This document shows positions 24,599-31,880 of a stretch of 64,000 bases of DNA, in pieces. Under the pieces are notes generated by a model that worked only from the letters and a program-made list of their open reading frames with translations, was not told the DNA's origin and ran no database searches. This DNA is from Actinomycetospora straminea. GTDB taxonomy: Bacteria > Actinomycetota > Actinomycetes > Mycobacteriales > Pseudonocardiaceae. The translations under genes and the position numbers were made by a program. The stretch spans positions 124,001 to 188,000 of the forward strand of contig NZ_JAQZAN010000001.1 in assembly GCF_028737255.1 (NCBI RefSeq). Direction: 5' to 3'. Each line of letters opens with the position of its first letter. The first letter of the stretch is position 1.

Positions 24599-26584
24599 AT
24601 GAGCACCGAGGCCCCGGGCCACACGCCGCCGTCGTCGGGCGAGCCGGTGGAGATGTTCGGGCCGTACCGCCTCGAGGAGCGCATCGGGCGGGGTGGGATG
24701 GGCGAGGTCTTCCGCGCCTACGACACCAGCCGGCAGCGCACCGTCGCGGTCAAGCGCCTCCACGGCGGCCTCGCGGACGACGGCGACTACCAGGAGCGGT
24801 TCCGCCGGGAGTCGCGCACCGCGGCGCGCCTGTCGTCGCCGCACGTCATCCCGATCCACGACTTCGGCACCATCGACAGCCGCCTCTACATCGACATGCG
24901 GCTGGTCTCGGGCGTCGACCTCGCCGAGGAGATCGAGCGGAACGGCCGCCTCGATCCGCGCCGCGCCGTCGAGATCGTCCGCCAGACCGCCGACGCCCTC
25001 GACGCCGCGCACGACGACGGCCTCATCCACCGCGACGTCAAGCCGTCGAACATCCTCCTCACGCAGCACCGCGGGCGCGACTTCGTCTACCTCGTCGACT
25101 TCGGCATCGTCCGCGCGATGGGCGGCGACACCAAGAGCTCGCTGACCGGCACCGGCTCGGCCATCGGCACCCTCGCCTACATGGCCCCCGAGCTGTTCGT
25201 GGGCCGGGAGATGGACCGCCGGGTCGACGTCTACGCGCTGGGCTGCCTGCTGTTCGAGGCGATCGCCGGGCGCCCGCCGTTCGTGTCCGAGGGCCCGGGC
25301 CTCATGTACGACCACCTCAACGAGACGCCCCCGCGGCTCTCGGAGGTCGCGCCGGGCTCGCCGCCCGCCCTGGACGCGGTGCTCGCGACCGCCATGGCCA
25401 AGGACCCCGCCCAGCGCTACGCCACCGCGGGCGACTTCGCCGACGCCGCCGTGCGCGCGGTCGGCGGGGACGCACCGGCCGGCACCGGGTCGACCCCAGG
25501 CGCCGAGGACGCGACCGTCCGCGGTGTCCGCGCCGGCGGGCTCGGTGCCGGGGCCGCCGGCGCCGCCGGGGCTGCCGGTCTGGCCGGTGCCGCCGGGGTG
25601 GCCGCCGCCGGCGGGACGTCGGGGCCGCAGGGCGCCACGCCGACCCAGGTCCCCGGTCCGCGCCGTCAGTCGGGCCCGCAGGCCCAGCCGCAGTCCCAGC
25701 CCTGGTCGCCGCAGGGACCGTCGCCGCAGGGCCCCTCGCCGTTCGGGACGCCCCAGGGCTCGGGGCCGCAGCCGGCGCCCGCCGCGTGGGGCCCGACGCA
25801 GCCGGGCGGGACGCAGAACTACGGCCAGCCCGGCTACCCGCCCACCCAGGGCTACCCGCCCGGCTACGGCACCGGCCAGTACCCGCCGCCGCCCGGCACG
25901 AGCGGCCCGCAGGGCTGGTACGGCCAGCCGCCACAGCCGCCGAAGGGGGGCAAGGGCAAGGTCGTCGCGATCGTCGCCGGCGTCCTCGTGCTGCTGCTCG
26001 TCGTCGCGGTCGGCGCCGTGGTCCTGCTCAACCAGGGCTCCACGACGGCCGCCCCGCCCGCCCCGCCCGTCACCACCGGGGCGCAGCCGCCGGCCACGAC
26101 CGGCTCGGGTGGCAGTGGCGGTGCGGGCGGGTCGGGCGGCGCGACGAGCGCCCCGGACGGCCAGGCGACGATGGCCCAGGTGTTCCCGGACACGACGACC
26201 GGCAACTGCCGGCCGTCGACCGCCCAGGACCGGCTGACCACCAGCAGCGGCGTCAACCCGACCGAGGCCTACATCTGCGACTTCGCCACCGCGGCGCCGG
26301 GCGCCCGGGTGATCTTCGCCCGCTGGCCCGACGCCGCCGGGGCGCGCTCGTTCTACGACGACACCGCCGCTCTCGGGCCGCGCATCGAGCAGTTCGACGT
26401 GTGGCGCTCGGGCGGGGTCGAGCAGGGTCCGCTCTACACCGCGGAGCGCGACGGCACCGTCTACTCCACCGGCATCTACAGCGGCCTGAACTACAGCTGG
26501 GAGATCCGGACCTCCACCCTCGACCAGTCCAACGCCGTGTTCCAGCGGATCCAGTTCCGGGCCCGGACGAGCTTCGGCGGCTGA
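24599..26584 (+). CDS. Transmembrane Ser/Thr protein kinase with non-PASTA extracellular domain
   Basis: A 661-residue kinase. Kinase domain about 18-280: GRGGMGEVFRAYDT, Lys in VAVKRL, HRDVKPSNI (about 143), DFG (about 167), TLAYMAPE. A long Gly/Ala- then Pro/Gln/Gly/Tyr-rich linker (PQGPSPQGPSPFGTPQG) leads to a transmembrane helix at about 455-475 (VVAIVAGVLVLLLVVAVGAV). The ectodomain (about 520-661) has two Cys (GNCRPST, YICDFAT) and ends as in the membrane protein at 23456. The shared ectodomain and adjacency to an FHA-ABC exporter suggest that this kinase controls that exporter. Start: ATG 24599 after CAGGAG. Confidence 0.92.
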   Translation: MSTEAPGHTPPSSGEPVEMFGPYRLEERIGRGGMGEVFRAYDTSRQRTVAVKRLHGGLADDGDYQERFRRESRTAARLSSPHVIPIHDFGTIDSRLYIDMRLVSGVDLAEEIERNGRLDPRRAVEIVRQTADALDAAHDDGLIHRDVKPSNILLTQHRGRDFVYLVDFGIVRAMGGDTKSSLTGTGSAIGTLAYMAPELFVGREMDRRVDVYALGCLLFEAIAGRPPFVSEGPGLMYDHLNETPPRLSEVAPGSPPALDAVLATAMAKDPAQRYATAGDFADAAVRAVGGDAPAGTGSTPGAEDATVRGVRAGGLGAGAAGAAGAAGLAGAAGVAAAGGTSGPQGATPTQVPGPRRQSGPQAQPQSQPWSPQGPSPQGPSPFGTPQGSGPQPAPAAWGPTQPGGTQNYGQPGYPPTQGYPPGYGTGQYPPPPGTSGPQGWYGQPPQPPKGGKGKVVAIVAGVLVLLLVVAVGAVVLLNQGSTTAAPPAPPVTTGAQPPATTGSGGSGGAGGSGGATSAPDGQATMAQVFPDTTTGNCRPSTAQDRLTTSSGVNPTEAYICDFATAAPGARVIFARWPDAAGARSFYDDTAALGPRIEQFDVWRSGGVEQGPLYTAERDGTVYSTGIYSGLNYSWEIRTSTLDQSNAVFQRIQFRARTSFGG

Positions 26585-26613
26585 GCGACCGACGCACCGG
26601 GTCGACCGGGACG

Positions 26614-27630
26614 GTGACGGTGACGAGAGGAGCGCCCGGCGGGGACCCCGCGCCGGGCGCCCCGGGAGAGCTGCTCTCGGGCGGGCACTACCGGCTCGGC
26701 GACGCGGTGACCGCCGCGGTCCGGGTCGCGCACGACGACTGGGAGGACCGCGCCGTCGTCGCGGTGGCGCTCGCCCCCGACGACGGTGACGGCCCGCCCG
26801 GGCCACGTTTCCTGACGCGCGTCGTCCGCGACGTCCGGCGCGGCGTCGAGCATCCCCACCCCGGTCTCGCCCCGGCGCGCGACGTCGCGGCCGGGCGCGG
26901 ACGGGACCTGTGGCTCGTGCACGACCTCCCCGCCGACGTCCGCGGGCTCGCCGACGTCGGCCCGCTGCCCGCGTCGTGGGTGCTCGCGCTCGCGGTGGTG
27001 CTGGCCGGGGCGCTCGCGGCCGCCCACGCGGCGCGGCTGGCGCACGGCGGGATCGGCGCGGACGTCGTGCTGGTCGGCGCGGAGCCGTCGGCGGCCTGGC
27101 TGGTCGGCGCCCCGTCCGGGCGGCGACCCGGCGACCGCCCGCGGGCCGAGGACGACGACGCCCGCGCCCTCGCCGCCACCCTCGCCGCCGTCCCCATGGC
27201 GCCCGACCCCGGCGAGCACGAGGCCCCACCCGCTGGGGACCTCGCCGGGGACCTCGCCGGGGACCTGGCCGCGCTGCTCACGCGCGTCGCGCAGGAGCGC
27301 CCGGACACCCCGGGCGGGCTCGGGGCCGCGCTGCTCCGCGACCTGCAGACCCTCGCCGCCGCGGCAGACCCCGCTCCTGACCCCGCTCCTGACCCCGCTG
27401 ATGACCCCGCTGACGACCACGGCACCGAGGACATCCACACCGACCTCGCCACACGGCCAACGGACGTCATCCCCACACCCGCCCCGGTCGTGCCCGCGGG
27501 CGCGGTCAGGGCGGCGGGGGACGCCACCGCCCCCGTCGGCCCGCCGGACCCGGACGCCTCCACGATCCACCTGTACGAACCCGTCCGCGTGACGCAGACT
27601 GCCCCGACCAGCGGTAACGCACCGACGTGA
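26614..27630 (+). CDS. Pseudokinase-like protein
   Basis: A 338-residue protein beginning 29 bases after the kinase stop. Its first 200 residues follow a kinase-like plan: GGHYRLGDAVTAAVRVAHDD where a glycine loop would be, VVAVALAP in place of the VAVK strand, EHPHPGLAPARDV as the alphaC/beta4 part, and a hydrophobic helix before AHAARLAHGGIGADVVLV where HRD..N would be. Lys, HRD and DFG are all absent, so catalysis is unlikely. The tail is acidic and Pro-rich with a PAPDPAPDPADDPADD repeat. It could be a scaffold or allosteric partner of the neighbouring kinase. The kinase relation is my reading of the pattern, not proven. Confidence 0.6.
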   Translation: MTVTRGAPGGDPAPGAPGELLSGGHYRLGDAVTAAVRVAHDDWEDRAVVAVALAPDDGDGPPGPRFLTRVVRDVRRGVEHPHPGLAPARDVAAGRGRDLWLVHDLPADVRGLADVGPLPASWVLALAVVLAGALAAAHAARLAHGGIGADVVLVGAEPSAAWLVGAPSGRRPGDRPRAEDDDARALAATLAAVPMAPDPGEHEAPPAGDLAGDLAGDLAALLTRVAQERPDTPGGLGAALLRDLQTLAAAADPAPDPAPDPADDPADDHGTEDIHTDLATRPTDVIPTPAPVVPAGAVRAAGDATAPVGPPDPDASTIHLYEPVRVTQTAPTSGNAPT

Positions 27631-27671
27631 TCGTCTCGATACTGCGGCCGAGACCGATCGAGGAGGGCCAC

Positions 27672-27722
27672 ATGATCTGCACCGGGCCGAGCACCGCGCG
27701 CGGGGCGGCGGCATGGCGGTGA
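27672..27722 (+). CDS. Short leader ORF (16 codons)
   Basis: ATG 27672 is preceded by a strong GGAGGG and encodes MICTGPSTARGAAAWR before a TGA at 27720. The next gene begins inside this ORF (ATG 27713) in another frame, without a convincing ribosome binding site of its own. This suggests translational coupling. No known attenuation peptide matches. Confidence 0.35.
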   Translation: MICTGPSTARGAAAWR

Positions 27723-28246
27723 GCGCGCCGGCCGCGTCGGCGGGTGCCGCGCGCGGTCCGTGGATCGCGAGCGCCGCGCTCGCCGTCGCCATCGTCGTGG
27801 CCGCGGCGCTGGCCGTGCTGACCCTCGTCACCGCGCCGAGCTCCGCCGGGACCTCCTCGGCGGCCGCGTCCGCGGTGCCCGCCCCCGCGCCGAGCGCCGC
27901 GGCGCCGGCGACCCCGCCCGCCCCCGCGGGCACCCCGGCCGTCACCGACACCGCCGGCCGCGCTCTGCCCGCAGCCGTCGCCACCGGCGTCCAGGGCCTC
28001 TACACCGCGCTCGGCACGGGCGACGTCGCCGGCGTCGAGTCCCGCTACCGGCCGTCGGCGGCCTTCGACGCGGCGCCGTGGTCGCGGGTGGCGCCGCTGC
28101 TCGCGCAGCCCGACAACCGCGAGGAGCTCCTCGCCGCCCTCCGCGAGCCGCCGCAGCGCCGGACGGGCGTCTACCGCTACGCGGCCGGTGGGGCCGTCGT
28201 CGGCGTCGACGCCCAGGGCAGCATGGCCTTCCTGCGGCTGCCCTGA
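27713..28246 (+). CDS. Hypothetical single-pass exported protein
   Basis: A 177-residue protein with an N-terminal helix (ASAALAVAIVVAAALAVLTLV), an Ala/Pro-rich spacer and an outer domain (VATGVQGLYTALGTGDVAGVESRYRPSA, then a YRYAAGGAVVGVDAQG strand pair). The short helical domain resembles small NTF2-like or stalk domains, not certain. It follows the pseudokinase-like gene at 82 bases and may belong to the same transcript. Confidence 0.6.
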   Translation: MAVSAPAASAGAARGPWIASAALAVAIVVAAALAVLTLVTAPSSAGTSSAAASAVPAPAPSAAAPATPPAPAGTPAVTDTAGRALPAAVATGVQGLYTALGTGDVAGVESRYRPSAAFDAAPWSRVAPLLAQPDNREELLAALREPPQRRTGVYRYAAGGAVVGVDAQGSMAFLRLP

Positions 28247-28285
28247 GCGGGCGGGAGATCGCCGACGGCGTCGGGAGCACCCACG

Positions 28286-28483
28286 GTGCGCGCAGGGCGT
28301 TCGACCCCCCGCGCGCCCGGTCCGACGCCACCGGCGGCCCTCGAGATCCGCGCCGACGGGCACGACCCCGTCGCCTGGCTGCTCGACCTCGGCGCCCTCG
28401 CGGGCCTCACCGTGCTGTTCGCGCTGCTGACGGCCGTGCTGCTGCGCCGCGTCGAGCCAATCTGCGGGCGTCGGCGCCGCTGA
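28286..28483 (+). pseudogene. C-terminal remnant of an FHA-ABC-2 type transporter
   Basis: A 65-codon ORF whose core DLGALAGLTVLFALLTAVLL, flanked by VAWL and RRVEP, closely matches the very end of the transporter at 21222-23459 (DLGALAGVTVLFVVVTALLL, flanked by ATWL and RRLDP). Nothing else of a transporter is found upstream, where unrelated genes lie. It is most simply the residue of a second, deleted copy; it could also be expressed as a one-helix peptide. Confidence 0.65.
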
Positions 28484-28573
28484 CCGGCCCTGCCAGGGTT
28501 TCCCCAGGAACATCGACGGGCGCCCCCACCGTCAGAGGGTCGACGCACCGATCACCTCGGCGAGGAGACCCCG

Positions 28574-28996
28574 ATGAGCGACCCCGGCACCGACTCCCCC
28601 AGCACCGACACGCCCGGCACCGACACCTACACCTCCGGCGACGGCTCGACCTACGGCGCCGACGGCGGCCTCCTGTCCTTCCCGGCCGGCACGCCGAGCA
28701 TGACCTCGTGGGACGGAGACCGCGACGGCTACTACGAGTCGACGGCCACCGACGCCGACGGCGACGGCTACGCCGATACCGCGTCCGCGGACGAGGACGG
28801 CGACGGGTACGACGAGTACGCGGTCTCGGACCACGACCGCGACGGCGTCATCGACGAGGTCGTGATCGACGCGAACGCCGACGGCTACGGCGACGCGGCC
28901 ATCACCGACGGGGCGGCCTACGGCGAGGACGGCCCGGTCGCGGTGGCCGACACCGACGGCGACACCTACGCCGACCTCGTCGTCCCCGCCTCCTGA
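28574..28996 (+). CDS. Asp/Gly-rich repeat protein, probable calcium binding
   Basis: A 140-residue, strongly acidic protein with a ribosome binding site GAGGAG. From about residue 50 it consists of repeats of the form D.DGDGY.D (DGDRDGYYESTATDADGDGY, ADEDGDGYDEY, DHDRDGVIDEV, DANADGYGDAA, DTDGDTYADL), which resemble thrombospondin type-3 or dockerin-like Ca2+ loops. No signal peptide is present, so it would act in the cytoplasm or leave by another route. No partner evident. Confidence 0.7.
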   Translation: MSDPGTDSPSTDTPGTDTYTSGDGSTYGADGGLLSFPAGTPSMTSWDGDRDGYYESTATDADGDGYADTASADEDGDGYDEYAVSDHDRDGVIDEVVIDANADGYGDAAITDGAAYGEDGPVAVADTDGDTYADLVVPAS

Positions 28997-29038
28997 CCCC
29001 CGCGCCCGCCGTCCCCTCTCCGGAGGCACCGACCCCGG

Positions 29039-29243
29039 CGACCCGTGTCCTCGGGACACGGGTCGTCGTACGTCGGCGGCCGGTAACCGGCGACTCCCCG
29101 GCCATGCGAGGAGCAGCGCGCCCGCCGACCCGTGTCCTCGGGACACGGGTCGCCGACACCGGCGCCCGCCCGGGCATCGACAGCTCGCCCCGGCTCCCAC
29201 TTCCGACGGCAGCGCGCCCGCCGAGCCGTGTCCTCGGGACACG
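29039..29243. repeat. Array of three palindromes, family B
   Basis: Three copies around CCGTGTCC-TCG-GGACACGG in the 330-base gap: 29039-29065 and 29126-29152 with perfect 12-bp arms (CGACCCGTGTCC / GGACACGGGTCG), and 29227-29243 with 7-bp arms. Copies two and three share the preceding 16 bases (GCAGCGCGCCCGCCGA). Single copies occur at 38150-38168 and, with one mismatch, inside the APH gene at 53260-53278. The rest of the gap shows no gene. Confidence 0.85.
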
Positions 29244-29326
29244 CCTCCCGCGCCGCGACCGGCCGTTCCACCCGACCGCTCACGACGATCGGACCATCAC
29301 GGCTGCGCGCCACTACGATCCGGAAC

Positions 29327-29935
29327 GTGAGCTCGCCGTGGGAACCGCCGCGCGACGGCCGGGACGGGGCCGAGACCCCGGCGCCGTCCGCTCCCGAGAC
29401 GCGCGACCCGTCGCCGCGGGAGCCACACCCCGAGCCGTACTCCTCCGGGGCCTACGAGCCCGGCCCGTACACGCTCGAGCCCTACTCGGATCCCTACGCC
29501 GCCGACCGCGCCGCCGGCTACGACCCCTACGGCCAGGTCCCGCATCCGTACGGCCAGCAGTACGGCCAGCAGTACGGCCAGCAGTACGGCCACACCCCGT
29601 ACGGCCAGAACCCCTACGCACAGCCCTCCGCGTCGACCCCCTACCCGTCCGCGCCCTACGGCGCCGGCCCCTACGGGTCGTCCTACCCGAGCACCCCGCC
29701 GACGTCGGGGCTCGCGGTGGCGGCGCTGGTGTGCGGCATCCTCGGCTTCTTCACCGCCGGGCTCGCGTCGATCGCCGCGGTGATCTGCGGGCACCTGGCC
29801 TGGCGCGACACCGGTAGCGGCCGGTACGCGGGCCACGGCATGACGATCGCCGGCCTGGTCCTCGGCTACCTCCCGATCATCGGGTGGATCGCGTTCTGGC
29901 TCTTCTTCGTGGTGGTCGGGCTCGGCGCGGTCTGA
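29327..29935 (+). CDS. DUF4190 domain-containing membrane protein
   Basis: A 202-residue protein with a long N-terminal region rich in Pro, Tyr and Gln, including (GQQY) repeats ([14 protein letters not shown]), then a DUF4190 module: two hydrophobic helices [20 protein letters not shown] and [20 protein letters not shown] joined by [20 protein letters not shown]. Such proteins are common in actinobacteria and of unknown function. GTG 29327 starts the frame; upstream sequence belongs to the palindrome array. Confidence 0.8.
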   Translation: MSSPWEPPRDGRDGAETPAPSAPETRDPSPREPHPEPYSSGAYEPGPYTLEPYSDPYAADRAAGYDPYGQVPHPYGQQYGQQYGQQYGHTPYGQNPYAQPSASTPYPSAPYGAGPYGSSYPSTPPTSGLAVAALVCGILGFFTAGLASIAAVICGHLAWRDTGSGRYAGHGMTIAGLVLGYLPIIGWIAFWLFFVVVGLGAV

Positions 29936-29964
29936 CGCGCGAGCCGGCCTGGCAACCTCCACCC

Positions 29965-30549
29965 GTGCTGTTCGCCCTGCGGTTCGCCGAGCCGGTCGCG
30001 CGCGGCGAGGTCGACCTGACGTTCCGGCGGTGGCGGCGCGCCCAGGTCCGCCCCGGGCGGCCCTACCGGACGCCGATCGGGCGGTTGCAGGTCGACGAGG
30101 TGGACGTCGTGCGCCCCGAGGACCTCGGCCCGGACGACGCCCGGCGCGCCGGGTTCGACTCCGTCGACGCCCTGCTCGCGGCGGCCGCGAAGCAGGCGGC
30201 GCCGGACGCCGAGCTCTACCGCGTGCGCTTCCACCCGCTCGACGAGCCCGACCCGCGCAGCGAGCTCGCCGCCACCGTCCCCGACACCGACGACCTCGCC
30301 GCCGTCGCCGGGCGCCTCGACGCGATGGACGCGCGCAGCGGGCACGGGCCCTGGGCGTGGGCGACGCTCGCGGCGATCGCCGAGCGCCCCGGCGTGCGCG
30401 CTCCCGACCTCGCCGCGTCGTTCGGCCGCGAGACCGCGCCGTTCAAGGCCGACGTGCGCAAGCTCAAGGCGCTGGGCCTGACGCACTCGCTGCCGGTCGG
30501 CTACGAGCTCTCCCCGCGCGGCCGCGCGGTGCTCGCCGCCCGGGGCTGA
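29965..30549 (+). CDS. ASCH/PUA-like domain protein with C-terminal winged-helix-like part
   Basis: A 194-residue protein. The N-terminus LFALRFAEPVARGEVDLTFRRWRR and then GRLQVDEVDVVRPEDL, DARRAGFDSVDALLA, ELYRVRFHPLDEPDPR follow the ASCH-type pattern for binding RNA or nucleic acid. From about 120 to the end, a helical segment (WATLAAIAERPGVRAPDLAA, then KADVRKLKALGLTHSLPVGY) resembles a winged helix with a terminal strand. Assignment is from pattern memory. It lies three bases before the convergent esterase-like gene. Confidence 0.65.
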   Translation: MLFALRFAEPVARGEVDLTFRRWRRAQVRPGRPYRTPIGRLQVDEVDVVRPEDLGPDDARRAGFDSVDALLAAAAKQAAPDAELYRVRFHPLDEPDPRSELAATVPDTDDLAAVAGRLDAMDARSGHGPWAWATLAAIAERPGVRAPDLAASFGRETAPFKADVRKLKALGLTHSLPVGYELSPRGRAVLAARG

Positions 30550-30552
30550 CCG

Positions 30553-31773
30553 CTACAGCGCCCGGGCCGGGTGCACCGCGCGCACCACCGCGACCCCGTC
30601 CAGCTCGGTCCCGGGCACGCACGGCACCGTCGCGCGGGCCGGCGCCGCCGCCGACACCTCGTCACCGACCGAGCGCCGCACGGTCGCCTCGCCGGCCCAC
30701 GCGGTGACGGCGGGCGGGACGGCGGGGTCGCGCAGGTCGAGCACCGCGTCCCGGGGCAGCGCGTCCAGCAGCACCCCTTCGAGCGAGGACGCGGGCACCT
30801 CGCCGAGGCGGTGGGTCGCCGGGGTGCGGGTAGGACCGAAGAGCCGCCGGCGCCGGGTCGCGCGCACCGTCCCCGTGCCCGCCGAGAGCACCAGCGTGCG
30901 GTAGCCGTCGCCGAGGCGCTCGCGCAGGTGCGCGCCGAGGGTCTGCTCGCGGACGACGACGTGGTCGGCGTGGGCCCAGAGGACGAGGCGGTCACCCTGG
31001 TCCTGGGAGTCGAGGGCGTCGAGCACCGCGTCCGCCATGAGCCGCGCGGCGACGGCCTCGGCGCGCTCCGGCGGGGTCGCGGCGAGCTCCGCGGCGCGCG
31101 CGAGGAACCCGGCGTGGCGCACGGCCTCGGCGTGCCGGGTGGGCGAGGTGGCCGCGACCAGCGCGGGCACGTCGCGCGCGAGCCGCTCGCGCACCTGCTC
31201 CACCGCCGCGCGCGTGCCCTCGCCGTCGCCGTAGCCGAGCGCGAGGTCGGCGAGCCCGTCGGCCACCGGCGGCAGCGCGTCCGGCGCGGCGGCGCGCAGG
31301 AAGGCACCGACGACGCGGACGGCGGGCGCGGGGCGGCGCGGGTCGATGCCGACGACGCGCACCCCGCCCCGGCTCGCGAGCGCCCGCACCACGTCGAGCA
31401 CCTCGCGGGTGTGCCAGCTCCACGAGCCGAGGCCCTGGAGCGCCTCGCCGAACCCGCCGGCGTTCCCGGTGCCCTGGCGGACGTGGTCGTCGAGCACCGT
31501 CGTGCCCGACTCCGCGGCCTGGAGCGCGAGAGTCCCGACGCCGGCTCCGGCGTCCGCGACCAGCTCCTCGACGCACCGCCCGGCCAGCGCCGCGAGCTCG
31601 CGCGTCCCGCCGACCGCCGGCCCGAGCGCCACCACCCGCGCCCCGCGCGCGGCGCGCACCCACGCGGCCAGGCCCTCCTCGGTGGGCTCCCCGTCGGGCA
31701 GGTCGTCGGGCACCCCCAGCGGCCGGGCGTGGGCCGCGAGGGCGCGGGACAGCTCGGTCGGGGGTGCGCTCAC
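30553..31773 (-). CDS. Erythromycin esterase family protein, active-site motif degenerate
   Basis: A 406-residue member of the EreA/EreB-like superfamily by overall order: N-terminal ARVVALGPAVGGTRELAALA, then GVRVVGIDPRRPAPAV, RLVLWAHADHVVV and GDGYRTLVLSAGTG. In EreA/B the first motif is LGE..HG..E and its Glu and His are catalytic; here it reads LGPAVGGTRE, so Glu and His are lost. The gene at 40253 keeps them. The later His (WAHADH) remains. It may have changed or lost hydrolase activity. GTG 31773 or 31782 is the start. Confidence 0.75.
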   Translation of the reverse strand: MSAPPTELSRALAAHARPLGVPDDLPDGEPTEEGLAAWVRAARGARVVALGPAVGGTRELAALAGRCVEELVADAGAGVGTLALQAAESGTTVLDDHVRQGTGNAGGFGEALQGLGSWSWHTREVLDVVRALASRGGVRVVGIDPRRPAPAVRVVGAFLRAAAPDALPPVADGLADLALGYGDGEGTRAAVEQVRERLARDVPALVAATSPTRHAEAVRHAGFLARAAELAATPPERAEAVAARLMADAVLDALDSQDQGDRLVLWAHADHVVVREQTLGAHLRERLGDGYRTLVLSAGTGTVRATRRRRLFGPTRTPATHRLGEVPASSLEGVLLDALPRDAVLDLRDPAVPPAVTAWAGEATVRRSVGDEVSAAAPARATVPCVPGTELDGVAVVRAVHPARAL

Positions 31774-31880
31774 GCCGAGCACCCTGGCAGGCGGCGATCA
31801 CGCCGGGAGCGGTAGGTCCTCCTCGGGTCGCCGCCCGTCGGGGCTCGACAGCCGCGGGGCGACCGACGGAAGGTGCAGGG

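Noticed and set aside
24541-27630. A 1029-codon forward frame through the second kinase
   Set aside because: Shadow frame of the kinase; only the part from GTG 26614 has a natural composition.
29039-29243. CRISPR array
   Set aside because: Repeats are only three, perfectly self-complementary, with unequal spacing and non-spacer flanks; no cas genes.
30553-31773. Macrolide resistance by erythromycin esterase
   Set aside because: Catalytic Glu and His of the first motif are missing, and family membership alone does not show resistance.
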